Source of the DNA: an uncultured Acholeplasmataceae bacterium
Lineage (GTDB): Bacteria; Bacillota_I; Bacilli_A; RF39; UBA660
Assembly (NCBI GenBank): GCA_905203475.1
Contig: CAJKWD010000027.1
Span: 1-16,245, forward strand
Direction: 5' to 3'
Length of the DNA stretch: 16,245 nucleotides
The notes beneath the pieces were generated by a model. It saw nothing but the letters and a program-made list of their open reading frames with translations, had not been told where the DNA came from and made no database searches. Positions 1 through 6,759 of the stretch are shown here, in pieces. A program made the position numbers and the translations under genes. Within the stretch, counting starts at the first letter, position 1; each line of letters opens with the position of its first letter.

Positions 1-18
1 CCCTCTTTTTACATGACT

Positions 19-24
19 ATTATA
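19..24 (-). promoter_or_regulatory. Possible -10 box for a gene beyond the left edge
   Basis: On the minus strand these bases read TATAAT, and an AGAGG-like ribosome binding sequence follows at the very edge of the window (about 1-7). This would fit a gene divergent from the tRNA-Arg operon that starts outside the window. No convincing -35 lies 17 bases upstream, so the call is weak. Confidence 0.25.
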
Positions 25-119
25 CTATAAATTCTAAAAATATACTATTTTCTATTCCTTTTTTCTATCACTTCTTGTTATATAATCGACGAAAGTCTCA
101 TAAAATAGTGAAAAAAGGG

Positions 120-148
120 TTGCAAATTCTAATAAATTATTATATAAT
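120..148 (+). promoter_or_regulatory. Promoter of the tRNA-Arg/Pro operon
   Basis: TTGCAA at 120-125 and a perfect TATAAT at 143-148 are separated by 17 bases, the ideal housekeeping (SigA-type) spacing. The predicted start is near 155, about 35 bases before the tRNA-Arg 5' end, which leaves a short 5' trailer for RNase P to remove. Confidence 0.75.
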
Positions 149-189
149 TGGAATTGTCAATGAGAAATTTTTGATGAAAATTTGTCATT

Positions 190-266
190 GCGCCCGTAGC
201 TCAGCTGGATAGAGTGTTTGGCTACGAACCAAAAGGTCAGGGGTTCGAATCCCTTCGGGCGCACCA
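190..266 (+). tRNA. tRNA-Arg (anticodon ACG)
   Basis: A full cloverleaf can be drawn. The acceptor stem is GCGCCCG with CGGGCGC, the D-arm is GCTC-GAGT, the anticodon stem is TTTGG/CCAAA around loop CTACGAA, and the T-arm contains GGTTCGAATCC. The anticodon ACG (A34 becoming inosine) reads CGN codons. The CCA end is encoded. It is the first gene of a small tRNA operon. Confidence 0.97.
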
Positions 267-272
267 CTTAAT

Positions 273-349
273 CGGGAAATAGCACAACTTGGTAGTGCAC
301 TTGGTTTGGGACCAAGGGGTTGCAGGTTCAAATCCTGTTTTCCCGACCA
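273..349 (+). tRNA. tRNA-Pro (anticodon TGG)
   Basis: The acceptor stem is CGGGAAA with TTTCCCG, the anticodon stem CTTGG/CCAAG encloses loop TTTGGGA, and the T-loop is TTCAAAT. CCA is encoded. The anticodon TGG reads CCA and by wobble other CCN codons. The gene starts 6 bases after tRNA-Arg and is followed directly by an intrinsic terminator. It differs by only five bases from the second Pro tRNA at 393-469. Confidence 0.97.
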
Positions 350-360
350 TCTGAAATTAA

Positions 361-386
361 AGTCTTGTATTACAAGGCTTTTTATT
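361..386 (+). terminator. Intrinsic terminator between two tRNA-Pro genes
   Basis: AGTCTTGTA (361-369) pairs with TACAAGGCT (371-379, one G-U), with T370 at the tip, and is followed by TTTTTATTAT. It ends the Arg-Pro(TGG) transcript but lies upstream of tRNA-Pro(CGG), so the last tRNA should depend on read-through. Confidence 0.7.
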
Positions 387-392
387 ATATCT

Positions 393-469
393 CGGGAAGT
401 AGCACAACTTGGTAGTGCACTTGGTTCGGGACCAAGAGGTCGCAGGTTCAAATCCTGTCTTCCCGACCA
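393..469 (+). tRNA. tRNA-Pro (anticodon CGG)
   Basis: The acceptor is CGGGAAG with CTTCCCG, the anticodon stem CTTGG/CCAAG encloses loop TTCGGGA, and CCA is encoded. It is a near copy of the tRNA-Pro at 273-349. The five changes include the wobble base (T to C) and a compensated pair at the acceptor base (A7-T67 to G7-C67), so it looks functional rather than decayed. It should read CCG only. No promoter is visible between the upstream terminator and this gene. Confidence 0.96.
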
Positions 470-503
470 TGTTAAATAATTCATAACTTCATTATAAAAA
501 TTG

Positions 504-536
504 AAAAAAGACATGACTTTCTCATGTCTTTTTTTG
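504..536. terminator. Bidirectional intrinsic terminator
   Basis: GACATGA (510-516) pairs with TCATGTC (522-528) around loop CTTTC, flanked by six A (504-509) and seven T (529-535). It can end both the plus-strand tRNA operon and the minus-strand ABC transporter operon, whose last stop codon lies at 542-544. Confidence 0.9.
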
Positions 537-541
537 TAAGT

Positions 542-1342
542 TTATTCCAAATTTAATTTTTTGTTAAAGATATATGCGGTTCCAAAATAATAAATAAGTC
601 CAATTACAATACTGATAATCATAGATCCTACATAAATTACTCCTAAGATAGAAACAGATGGAGATACTTGATTATTTAACATACTAACAACATCTGGATT
701 AATTAAAATAAATACTCCTAAGAAAATAAGTGAAACGACTTGTTGAATAGAATATAAAACTAATCCATATACAAAGCTATATAGTAATCGATTCGTATTA
801 TGTCTTTGACCAAGGGCAATGGCAAAATAGAAAAATAATAATTGAACTACATAAGAAATAATGATCATAAAAACCATTATAATTGTCGCAAGAGGTTCTT
901 TCATTCCCATAATTTTACTAAATAAACCAAATTGGATTAATTTTGGAACAATTGTCCAGATTTGAACTTTTGCAAATGCAATACATAAAGCAATAGCAAT
1001 TACAATAAGACTAATTGCCATAAAAATACAAGATGATAATATTTTAGATAAAATCAATGTATTTTTGGTAACTGGTAATGTATTGGTTAAATATCCTTCA
1101 TCTTTTAATAGATTTTGATAAAATTTTTGAATGGATATAAAGAAAGTCCCAATTCCTACTGCCATTAATAGTAGAATAAAAAACAATAATACTGCGCCAT
1201 AAGCAATTGAAAATAATTGGTTGATATCCGTTAAATAACTGCCTCCTAAGACGACAATGCTTAAAATTAGTGTAATAATATAGAGTGGTGTTAATGACTG
1301 TCCTAGACGCTTTAAATCATATTTTAATACCTTGCCTAACAT
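542..1342 (-). CDS. ABC-2 type transporter permease
   Basis: This 266-aa protein is almost wholly hydrophobic, with six likely membrane spans near residues 18-36, 47-69, 99-122, 152-177, 188-213 and 231-256. The segment DEGYLTNTLPV at about 81-91, after span 2, is typical of permeases that pair with YtrB-like ATPases. It should form the membrane half of an exporter-type ABC complex with the ATPase encoded just upstream. The substrate cannot be read from the sequence; in this family the targets are often cell-envelope stress agents or antimicrobial peptides. The start ATG at 1342 overlaps the ATPase end by 7 bases and has a strong GGGAGG site 7 bases upstream. It is the last gene of the GntR-ATPase-permease operon and is followed by a bidirectional terminator. 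Confidence 0.85.
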   Translation of the reverse strand: MLGKVLKYDLKRLGQSLTPLYIITLILSIVVLGGSYLTDINQLFSIAYGAVLLFFILLLMAVGIGTFFISIQKFYQNLLKDEGYLTNTLPVTKNTLILSKILSSCIFMAISLIVIAIALCIAFAKVQIWTIVPKLIQFGLFSKIMGMKEPLATIIMVFMIIISYVVQLLFFYFAIALGQRHNTNRLLYSFVYGLVLYSIQQVVSLIFLGVFILINPDVVSMLNNQVSPSVSILGVIYVGSMIISIVIGLIYYFGTAYIFNKKLNLE

Positions 1343-2031
1343 TTGAATTCCTCCCTAAAATATCCATCAATACTCTTTCCGCTCTCATCTCTTAATTGAT
1401 CACTTGCTTCATGTAATACAATTTTTCCTTTTTTGATAAAAATAACTTCATCTAGTATTTTTTCTATATCGGAAATTAAATGAGTAGAAATAATAATGGT
1501 TGCTTCTTCATTAAAGTTCTTTAATATTGTATCCAAGATATAATCACGTGCTGCTGGATCGACACCTCCAATTGGTTCATCTAAAATATATAACTGTGCT
1601 TTACGACTCATAACTAAGATTAATTGAACTTTCTCTTTCATTCCTTTTGATAAAGTTTTTAATTGATCATCTGGATTAATGTCTAATTTTTTTAATAATT
1701 CATATGCGACTTCTTCACGGAAATCTTCGTAGAAATCTTTAAAATATTGAATTACTTCTTTTATTTTCATATTAAAATTTAAATAAGTTCTCTCTGGTAA
1801 ATAGGAAATAATCTTCTTTGTTTCAACACCTGGATGGTTTCCTTGAATTAAAATTTCCCCAGAGTTTGGAACTAATAAATCATTTAATAACTTAATCAAT
1901 GTTGTTTTACCACTTCCATTTGGTCCTAACAAACCGATGATTTTTCCTTTTTCAATGGTTAGATTGACATCATCTAACGCAACTTTGACACCATATTTTT
2001 TAGTTACATGTTTACATTCTACTAAACTCAT
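1336..2031 (-). CDS. ABC transporter ATP-binding protein (YtrB-like)
   Basis: This 231-aa protein is a single nucleotide-binding domain. Walker A is GPNGSGKT at 36-43, the Q-loop region is at about 77-80 (YLPE), the signature is LSKGM at 127-131, Walker B is LYILDE at 147-152, and the switch histidine is in STHLI (His184). It should hydrolyse ATP at the inner membrane face to drive the neighbouring six-span permease. Its ATG overlaps the TGA stop of the GntR gene (ATGA, 4 bases), with GAGGAG upstream, which implies translational coupling. The family is clear; the transported substrate is not. Confidence 0.92.
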   Translation of the reverse strand: MSLVECKHVTKKYGVKVALDDVNLTIEKGKIIGLLGPNGSGKTTLIKLLNDLLVPNSGEILIQGNHPGVETKKIISYLPERTYLNFNMKIKEVIQYFKDFYEDFREEVAYELLKKLDINPDDQLKTLSKGMKEKVQLILVMSRKAQLYILDEPIGGVDPAARDYILDTILKNFNEEATIIISTHLISDIEKILDEVIFIKKGKIVLHEASDQLRDESGKSIDGYFREEFKC

Positions 2032-2393
2032 TTTTTCTCCTCTTTTCTGATATATTCGATTACTTGTTTCAAAGGTATACCTATTTCATTCATCTCTATT
2101 AAAAATGTATGTATTCTTGTATGTGCTAATGCAGATTTACCTTCTTCGATTTTCTTTTGATTATCTGTTACAAATCTACCACTGGTACGTTTGGTATAGA
2201 CAAATCCTTTTGTTTCTAATTCTTGTAATGCGCGTTGCATCGTATTGGGATTGACACCACTCTCCTCTGCTAATTCTCTAACAGATGGAAGTTTACTACC
2301 TGGTGGATAAGTACCATTGATAATCCATGTTTCTAATTTTTCGACAAGTTGTTTATAAATTGGCTTATCATTATCAAATTGCCACAAAAACAT
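2028..2393 (-). CDS. GntR-family transcriptional regulator, YtrA subfamily
   Basis: This short regulator (121 aa from ATG 2393) has an N-terminal winged helix-turn-helix (KLPSVRELAEESGVNPNTMQ, then LETKGFVYTKRTSGRFV) and only about 45 residues after it, too few for a FadR, HutC or MocR effector domain. That length is the YtrA mark. YtrA-type proteins usually repress their own operon with the ABC genes, as here. The start is uncertain. GAGGTG (2395-2400) directly abuts ATG 2393, while TTG at 2385-2387 sits 6 bases beyond that site and would give MWQFDNDKPIY..., the usual family N-terminus. GTG 2396 is less likely. The inverted repeat at 2403-2422 over its transcription start is the likely binding site. 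Confidence 0.9.
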   Translation of the reverse strand: MFLWQFDNDKPIYKQLVEKLETWIINGTYPPGSKLPSVRELAEESGVNPNTMQRALQELETKGFVYTKRTSGRFVTDNQKKIEEGKSALAHTRIHTFLIEMNEIGIPLKQVIEYIRKEEKK

Positions 2394-2402
2394 CACCTCA
2401 CT

Positions 2403-2422
2403 TGTATTAATTAACTAATACA
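2403..2422. promoter_or_regulatory. Candidate operator of the YtrA-type regulator
   Basis: Perfect 7-bp inverted repeat TGTATTA-N6-TAATACA. It begins directly beside the -10 box and spans the predicted transcription start of the GntR-ABC operon, where a bound dimer would block transcription. That it is bound by the GntR protein encoded next to it is inference. Confidence 0.55.
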
Positions 2423-2451
2423 GTTATACAATATTTTTTGACACTTGTCAA
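2423..2451 (-). promoter_or_regulatory. Promoter of the GntR-ABC operon
   Basis: On the minus strand TTGACA (2451-2446) and TATAAC (2428-2423) are separated by 17 bases. The -35 lies within a second palindrome, TTGACA-CT-TGTCAA (2438-2451). The predicted start is near 2416. The terminator of feoB ends only a few bases upstream. Confidence 0.8.
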
Positions 2452-2455
2452 GTAG

Positions 2456-2479
2456 AAAAAAAGTATCTATTAGATACTT
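2456..2479 (-). terminator. Intrinsic terminator of feoAB
   Basis: AAGTATCTA (2461-2469) and TAGATACTT (2471-2479) form a hairpin that begins within the feoB stop codon. On the minus strand it is followed by a run of T (complement of A at 2456-2462). Confidence 0.85.
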
Positions 2480-4586
2480 AAATAAAAAGATTCATAAGAT
2501 GAGAGACAATAAAACACATCATCACTGCAATACTGGTCGTTAATAAAATCGTAAATATAGTCCATTTAAAACTACCAGTTTCTTTTTTTATTGTAAGACA
2601 TGTCGTGGAACATGGAAAATGTAATAGAGAAAACAATATGGTACAGATTGCTGTTGTAATGGTCCAACCATTATCTACTAATATTTGTTTTAATAGCGTT
2701 AGGTTATTAATATCTGTCATAGTTGTTTTCGATAAATAGATCATAATCATGATAGGAACAACGATTTCATTGGCTGGAAATCCTAATAAGAATGCCATTA
2801 GTATTACGCCATCTAGACCAATAAAACGTCCTAATGGATCGATAAAATCAGCGCATATTTGAATGATAGATACCCCATCGATGGAAAGATTTGTAAGTAA
2901 CCATATCATAATACCTGCAGGTAAAGCTACTGTAACGGCTCTTCCTAGGACAAATAAAGTACGATTAAAAAGAGAATGGATCAATACTTTACCTATTTGT
3001 GGTCTACGAAATGGTGGTAATTCTAATACAAAGGAAGATGGCATTCCTTTTAATACTGTTTTAGATAGACCGCCTGATACGAGAAATGTCATAATAATAC
3101 CAAATAAAATAATGGCAGTTAAGAGTAAGGCATTTAATATAGAATTTTGAATACCTGGTCGAAAACCTACGAAGAACATAGTAATCATGGAAATCATCGT
3201 TGGAAATCTACCATTACATGGTACAAAATTATTTGTAATAATGGCAATTAAACGTTCTCTAGGAGAATCGATAATCCGCGTTCCTGTTACTCCTACCGCA
3301 TTACATCCAAACCCCATACACATAGTTAAAGCTTGTTTTCCACAGGCTTTACATTTGGCGAATTGTTTATCTAATTGAAATGCAATTCTAGGTAATAAGC
3401 CAAAATCTTCTAATAAAGTAAATAATGGGAAAAAGATAGCCATAGGTGGTAACATGACAGAAATAACCCAAGTAACAGTTTGATAAGCGCCATCTAAAAG
3501 AATTCCAGTTATCCAATTAGGAAGATTAAAAAGTTCAAAGCCATATCTTAACCATTCCCCTAACCAAGAGAAGAATTGGAATAACAATTGTGATGGATAG
3601 TTCGCACCTACCATAGTAATCCAGAAAATAAGAAATAAAAACAATAGCATAATTGGTATCCCAGTCCAAGGATTTGTAAATATTTTTTCTAACTTTTGAT
3701 GTTTTTTTTGATCTGTTTGATTTTTAATTACTACTTTTTGACAAATCTTTTCAGCATGATGGAGCATTGTTTTTACAGTATGATTCTTTATAAAGTGATA
3801 TAAAATTCCTACTTGCTTTAAACGTTCTCTTTCTTCTTTGATGGCTTTTATAAGTGCAGGATGCTCTTCTAAACGAAAATTTGTTACTTCTTCTAATCGT
3901 TGGATCATACTTTGATCATTTTCTAATAATTTTAATGCAAAAAAACGAGTTGATAAATCTTTGGGTAAATATAGTTTTAAATGCTCTTCTATTTTAGTAA
4001 GTGCGAATTCCATATCCGATTCATACTTTGTTTGAATAATTTCTTTTTGAGGATGAATCGTTATTTCTTCCATTTGTTTTACTAATTCATTTAAACCTAT
4101 TTTTTCTCTAGCACAAGTACCGATGACAGGAACTTGTAATTCTTTAGATAACTGTTCTAAGTCAATTTGAATTCCTCTTTTTTTAGCTTCATCTAATAAA
4201 TTGACACATACGATAACTTGATCTGTTACTTCTAATATTTGTAATACCAAATTGAGATTTCTTTCTAAACATAATGCATCACATACAACAATAATCGCAT
4301 CATAATGATCAAAACAAATGAAGTCTCTAGCGTGTTCTTCTTCTTTAGAATGAGTAATTAAAGAATAAGTACCTGGTAAATCATAAATTTTATAATTCGT
4401 ATCATGATATCCATAATATCCATAGGCATTTTCTACAGTTTTACCAGTCCAATTTCCCGTATGTTGTTTTAAACCTGTTAGTTCATTAAAAATAGTACTT
4501 TTACCGACATTGGGATTTCCCGCTAAACCAATGACTTTCTCTTTTGTATATTTTTTTTGATATCCCTGTTTATAATATGTCTTCAT
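2478..4586 (-). CDS. feoB: Ferrous iron transport protein B
   Basis: This 702-aa protein has the FeoB plan: an N-terminal cytosolic G domain, then a helical linker and the membrane core that carries Fe(II) inward. G1 is GNPNVGKS at 23-30, G3 is DLPG at 69-72, G4 is NLLD at 129-132, and the G5 region is near 156-160. The linker covers about 180-300. Two gate regions are seen, with the conserved GFGCNAVGVTGTR and NNFVPCNGRFP segments, the latter repeated as FLLGFPANEIVVP in the second half. A CKACGK pair of cysteines precedes the first gate. The length is typical of Bacillota FeoB. It overlaps the feoA end by 17 bases and has its own GAGAGG site before ATG 4586. A terminator starts at its stop codon. 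I see no extra FeoC gene. Confidence 0.97.
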   Translation of the reverse strand: MKTYYKQGYQKKYTKEKVIGLAGNPNVGKSTIFNELTGLKQHTGNWTGKTVENAYGYYGYHDTNYKIYDLPGTYSLITHSKEEEHARDFICFDHYDAIIVVCDALCLERNLNLVLQILEVTDQVIVCVNLLDEAKKRGIQIDLEQLSKELQVPVIGTCAREKIGLNELVKQMEEITIHPQKEIIQTKYESDMEFALTKIEEHLKLYLPKDLSTRFFALKLLENDQSMIQRLEEVTNFRLEEHPALIKAIKEERERLKQVGILYHFIKNHTVKTMLHHAEKICQKVVIKNQTDQKKHQKLEKIFTNPWTGIPIMLLFLFLIFWITMVGANYPSQLLFQFFSWLGEWLRYGFELFNLPNWITGILLDGAYQTVTWVISVMLPPMAIFFPLFTLLEDFGLLPRIAFQLDKQFAKCKACGKQALTMCMGFGCNAVGVTGTRIIDSPRERLIAIITNNFVPCNGRFPTMISMITMFFVGFRPGIQNSILNALLLTAIILFGIIMTFLVSGGLSKTVLKGMPSSFVLELPPFRRPQIGKVLIHSLFNRTLFVLGRAVTVALPAGIMIWLLTNLSIDGVSIIQICADFIDPLGRFIGLDGVILMAFLLGFPANEIVVPIMIMIYLSKTTMTDINNLTLLKQILVDNGWTITTAICTILFSLLHFPCSTTCLTIKKETGSFKWTIFTILLTTSIAVMMCFIVSHLMNLFI

Positions 4587-4812
4587 GATAACCTCTCATT
4601 ACATGGATTTTTTTGGCATCGCTATTTCTAAGCGCAATCACTGCTCCACGAATCGAATATGCTGTAGGATCTTTCATATAACTGCGGTACAAGCTTTTCA
4701 CTTTGGTTCCCTCTACCAAGCCAATATCTAACAAACGTCTGGTCATATCATCATCTACATCTATCTTTGATACAATTGCACTTTCTCCTGTGGAAAGTTC
4801 ATTTAAGGTCAT
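4570..4812 (-). CDS. feoA: Ferrous iron transport protein A
   Basis: FeoA is a small SH3-like cytosolic protein needed for FeoB-driven Fe(II) uptake. From ATG 4812 it is 80 aa (MTLNELSTGES... to ...RGYHEDIL), the usual FeoA size. The start fits an AGGTG site 5 bases upstream; the longer reading back to 4884 runs through the upstream gene's terminator and is not credible. Family features are the LNEL opening, TRRLLDIGLVEGTKV, and the RGAVIALR segment before the C-terminus. It is the first gene of feoAB. No clear Fur-type box was found in the short upstream region. Confidence 0.93.
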   Translation of the reverse strand: MTLNELSTGESAIVSKIDVDDDMTRRLLDIGLVEGTKVKSLYRSYMKDPTAYSIRGAVIALRNSDAKKIHVMRGYHEDIL

Positions 4813-4842
4813 AATTTCACCTGATTTCATTTTATCTAGTTT

Positions 4843-4848
4843 ATTATA
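4843..4848 (-). promoter_or_regulatory. Possible -10 box of feoAB
   Basis: Minus-strand TATAAT about 30 bases before the feoA start, just below the terminator of the preceding gene. No good -35 exists at the proper distance, where the sequence is taken by the terminator hairpin. An activator or an atypical promoter may be needed. Confidence 0.4.
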
Positions 4849-4854
4849 TGTATC

Positions 4855-4886
4855 AAAAAAAGAATGGGAAGTGAAATATCCCATTC
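4855..4886 (-). terminator. Intrinsic terminator of the 603-aa gene
   Basis: GAATGGGA (4862-4869) pairs with TCCCATTC (4879-4886), followed on the minus strand by seven T (complement of 4855-4861). The upper arm overlaps the stop codon (4885-4887). Confidence 0.85.
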
Positions 4887-6696
4887 AAAATACCAATGTT
4901 TCTATTTTTAGTTTTGAAAATAATTCTTTTTCTTCTTTTTTCTCTTCTTTCGTCATGGAAAAAACACCGGGATTATTTGCTGTCTGCTCGTAAAACCATT
5001 CTATAATATCACTATATTGTTCAAAGTTTTCCTGTTGAAAAGATTCGATTAAAAAATCTAATAAATTCATTTGACGACTATACTTTGTATAAATAATTCC
5101 TGATTCTGGGAGATAATTTTCTAATTCGCTCATACAATCACGTACACTTTTCTTTTCTTTTTTAAATGTTAAAGACTTTGATAATAATATATCCCCTAAG
5201 AACTCTGTAAATTCCCAAGGAGTAATATCTCCCGTTTTAGATAGATATACTTTTTCAGTATTTCCTCTGACTTCTTTACGATATATTTCAGAATATAATA
5301 TTTTCTTTTTGGTAAAATATGTTTCGGCAATATATTCTAAAAATAAACGAGCTTGTTCGCGAATTCCATCACTTCTTAGAAATGTACCATCTGGTTGCAT
5401 AAAACGAACGAAGTTTAAGTATAAAATATTTTGAATACTCTGATAATGACCATCATCAGTTATAAAATAATTCGGTGTCATAGTAAGATTTAAACTTTGT
5501 ATTAATTCTATATTACTCAACGCATCTTTTTGTTCAAATAATTGAAATTTATCCCAAGTATCGCTATTAAAACATAATTTCTGAAAAGAAATGTGATATC
5601 GATTTAATTGTTGTCGTAATTGTTCCATTAGATCATCAAAGTAGTACATATTATGATCTAAATAATTTTGAATAAAATGCGGTAATGTATTTAAAATCTC
5701 ATCAAGTACTTCACTTTGATCAGTATGTGTAGAAAGATAGTTTTTAATTTCTTCTATTATTTTTGAGATTAATGTACGATAAGTACCTATTTTATCACCA
5801 TTTGTGATAGGAACAATTCTTTTTACCTCAATAAAATAATACGCCATATCGCGTAAAGCTTCTTTATCATTTAAGATACGTTTTAATGTTTGATCTGTCA
5901 CTGTGTCATAAAATAAACGAGTTCTAAGATCATTATAAGATTCAGATTCATATTCTGGTTCATCCCCATATCCAATCCACTGATCTATTTTTCCAACTAA
6001 TATAGGGGGATTAGAAGTTCTTTTCATTATTTCTGGATATTCTCTTTCAAATTCTTTTAATGCTTCTACATAGTCTAATAAATGGAAAGTATCCGTATAA
6101 ATAATAATCTTATCATCACGAGCAATTTCACTTGTATCGAATTTTAAATTATAAGATAATGATTTCTCTTCGAATTTTTCCAGTAAACGGCGAATAATAA
6201 AATCAATATCACTATTTTGACAATTTAGATAAAGACGATGATTGATAGGAGCAATTAATCCTTTTTGACAATTTATTTTTCGCCTTTCTAAGTGACACCA
6301 TTTACTTGTTTGAATACCGAGTATTTCTTGAAAGAAAAATTGTGATAAGACTGTATTTTTCTCCATTTCTTCATAAGTTGTTACTTTTTTTAATGCTTGA
6401 TACAACGTTGTTAATTCTTCTTTTTTATAAACTAAATCAATGGGAGCTTTGATTGTTTGTTTATCAAGGGAACAAATGCTTCTACGCCATTTTTGAAAAA
6501 TATCTTCATATAATTTTTTCTTTTCTTCTTCATTTCTACGATCTTGTACATGATGATTGGGATTTAATAAAGATGCATAGAAATCATGATATGAAAGTGG
6601 TTTTTCTGACATGTAAAAATGGATCATATTGCTTAAATATGTTTGATCTAATTTATCTATCTGAATTTGTTCATAAAGCTCCATATATCTTCCCAT
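4885..6696 (-). CDS. Uncharacterised 603-aa protein, possible HopA1-like family
   Basis: I do not recognise this gene with certainty. It has no signal peptide or membrane span. The N-terminal 150 residues and the C-terminal 330 are charged and helix-rich and match nothing I know. Residues about 150-265 follow the pattern I know from HopA1-like proteins: RLYLN at 154-158, FDTSE/RDDKIIIY at 186-200 in place of the usual LK...R-D-x-xVLY, PPILVGKID at 230-238, GYGDEP at 242-247, then SYNDLRTRLF at 253-262. HopA1 itself is a type III effector, but relatives occur in many bacteria, some as lyase-like partners in lanthipeptide clusters. No precursor peptide or other RiPP enzyme lies nearby. ATG 6696 has AGGTG 5 bases upstream. 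The gene has its own promoter and terminator, so it stands alone between feoA and the aldehyde dehydrogenase. The reading frame is secure; the family call is tentative. Confidence 0.5.
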   Translation of the reverse strand: MGRYMELYEQIQIDKLDQTYLSNMIHFYMSEKPLSYHDFYASLLNPNHHVQDRRNEEEKKKLYEDIFQKWRRSICSLDKQTIKAPIDLVYKKEELTTLYQALKKVTTYEEMEKNTVLSQFFFQEILGIQTSKWCHLERRKINCQKGLIAPINHRLYLNCQNSDIDFIIRRLLEKFEEKSLSYNLKFDTSEIARDDKIIIYTDTFHLLDYVEALKEFEREYPEIMKRTSNPPILVGKIDQWIGYGDEPEYESESYNDLRTRLFYDTVTDQTLKRILNDKEALRDMAYYFIEVKRIVPITNGDKIGTYRTLISKIIEEIKNYLSTHTDQSEVLDEILNTLPHFIQNYLDHNMYYFDDLMEQLRQQLNRYHISFQKLCFNSDTWDKFQLFEQKDALSNIELIQSLNLTMTPNYFITDDGHYQSIQNILYLNFVRFMQPDGTFLRSDGIREQARLFLEYIAETYFTKKKILYSEIYRKEVRGNTEKVYLSKTGDITPWEFTEFLGDILLSKSLTFKKEKKSVRDCMSELENYLPESGIIYTKYSRQMNLLDFLIESFQQENFEQYSDIIEWFYEQTANNPGVFSMTKEEKKEEKELFSKLKIETLVF

Positions 6697-6711
6697 ATGA
6701 TCACCTTAATT

Positions 6712-6720
6712 ATTATACCA
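6712..6720 (-). promoter_or_regulatory. Extended -10 promoter of the 603-aa gene
   Basis: The minus strand reads TGGTATAAT, an extended -10 (TGn before TATAAT). The -35 region is a T-run with no match. The predicted start at about 6706 falls on the AGGTG ribosome site, giving a leader of about 10 bases. Confidence 0.6.
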
Positions 6721-6732
6721 TACTTTATTTTT

Positions 6733-6759
6733 AAAAAAAAAGATGTACGAATACATCTT
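6733..6759 (-). terminator. Intrinsic terminator of the FIST-aldehyde dehydrogenase operon
   Basis: On the minus strand AAGATGTA-TTCG-TACATCTT forms an 8-bp stem (6740-6747 with 6752-6759) capped by a stable UUCG tetraloop. A T-run (complement of A at 6733-6740) follows, directly after the stop codon. Confidence 0.92.

Noticed and set aside
273..469. Repeat pair that could suggest a CRISPR or an attachment-site duplication
   Set aside because: The 77-base units are two complete tRNA-Pro genes with compensated changes; no integrase or spacer array is present.
185..514. Minus-strand open frame of 109 codons across the first tRNA cluster
   Set aside because: It is antisense to the three tRNA genes. 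Its repeated GRQDLNLRPLGP-like peptides are the well-known false translation of tRNA genes.
2863..3378. Plus-strand frames opposite feoB
   Set aside because: They are antisense shadows of the conserved feoB membrane core.
4813..4884. Longer N-terminus for feoA (start at 4884)
   Set aside because: It would translate through the terminator hairpin and -10 box. ATG 4812 has a proper ribosome site and gives the normal FeoA length.
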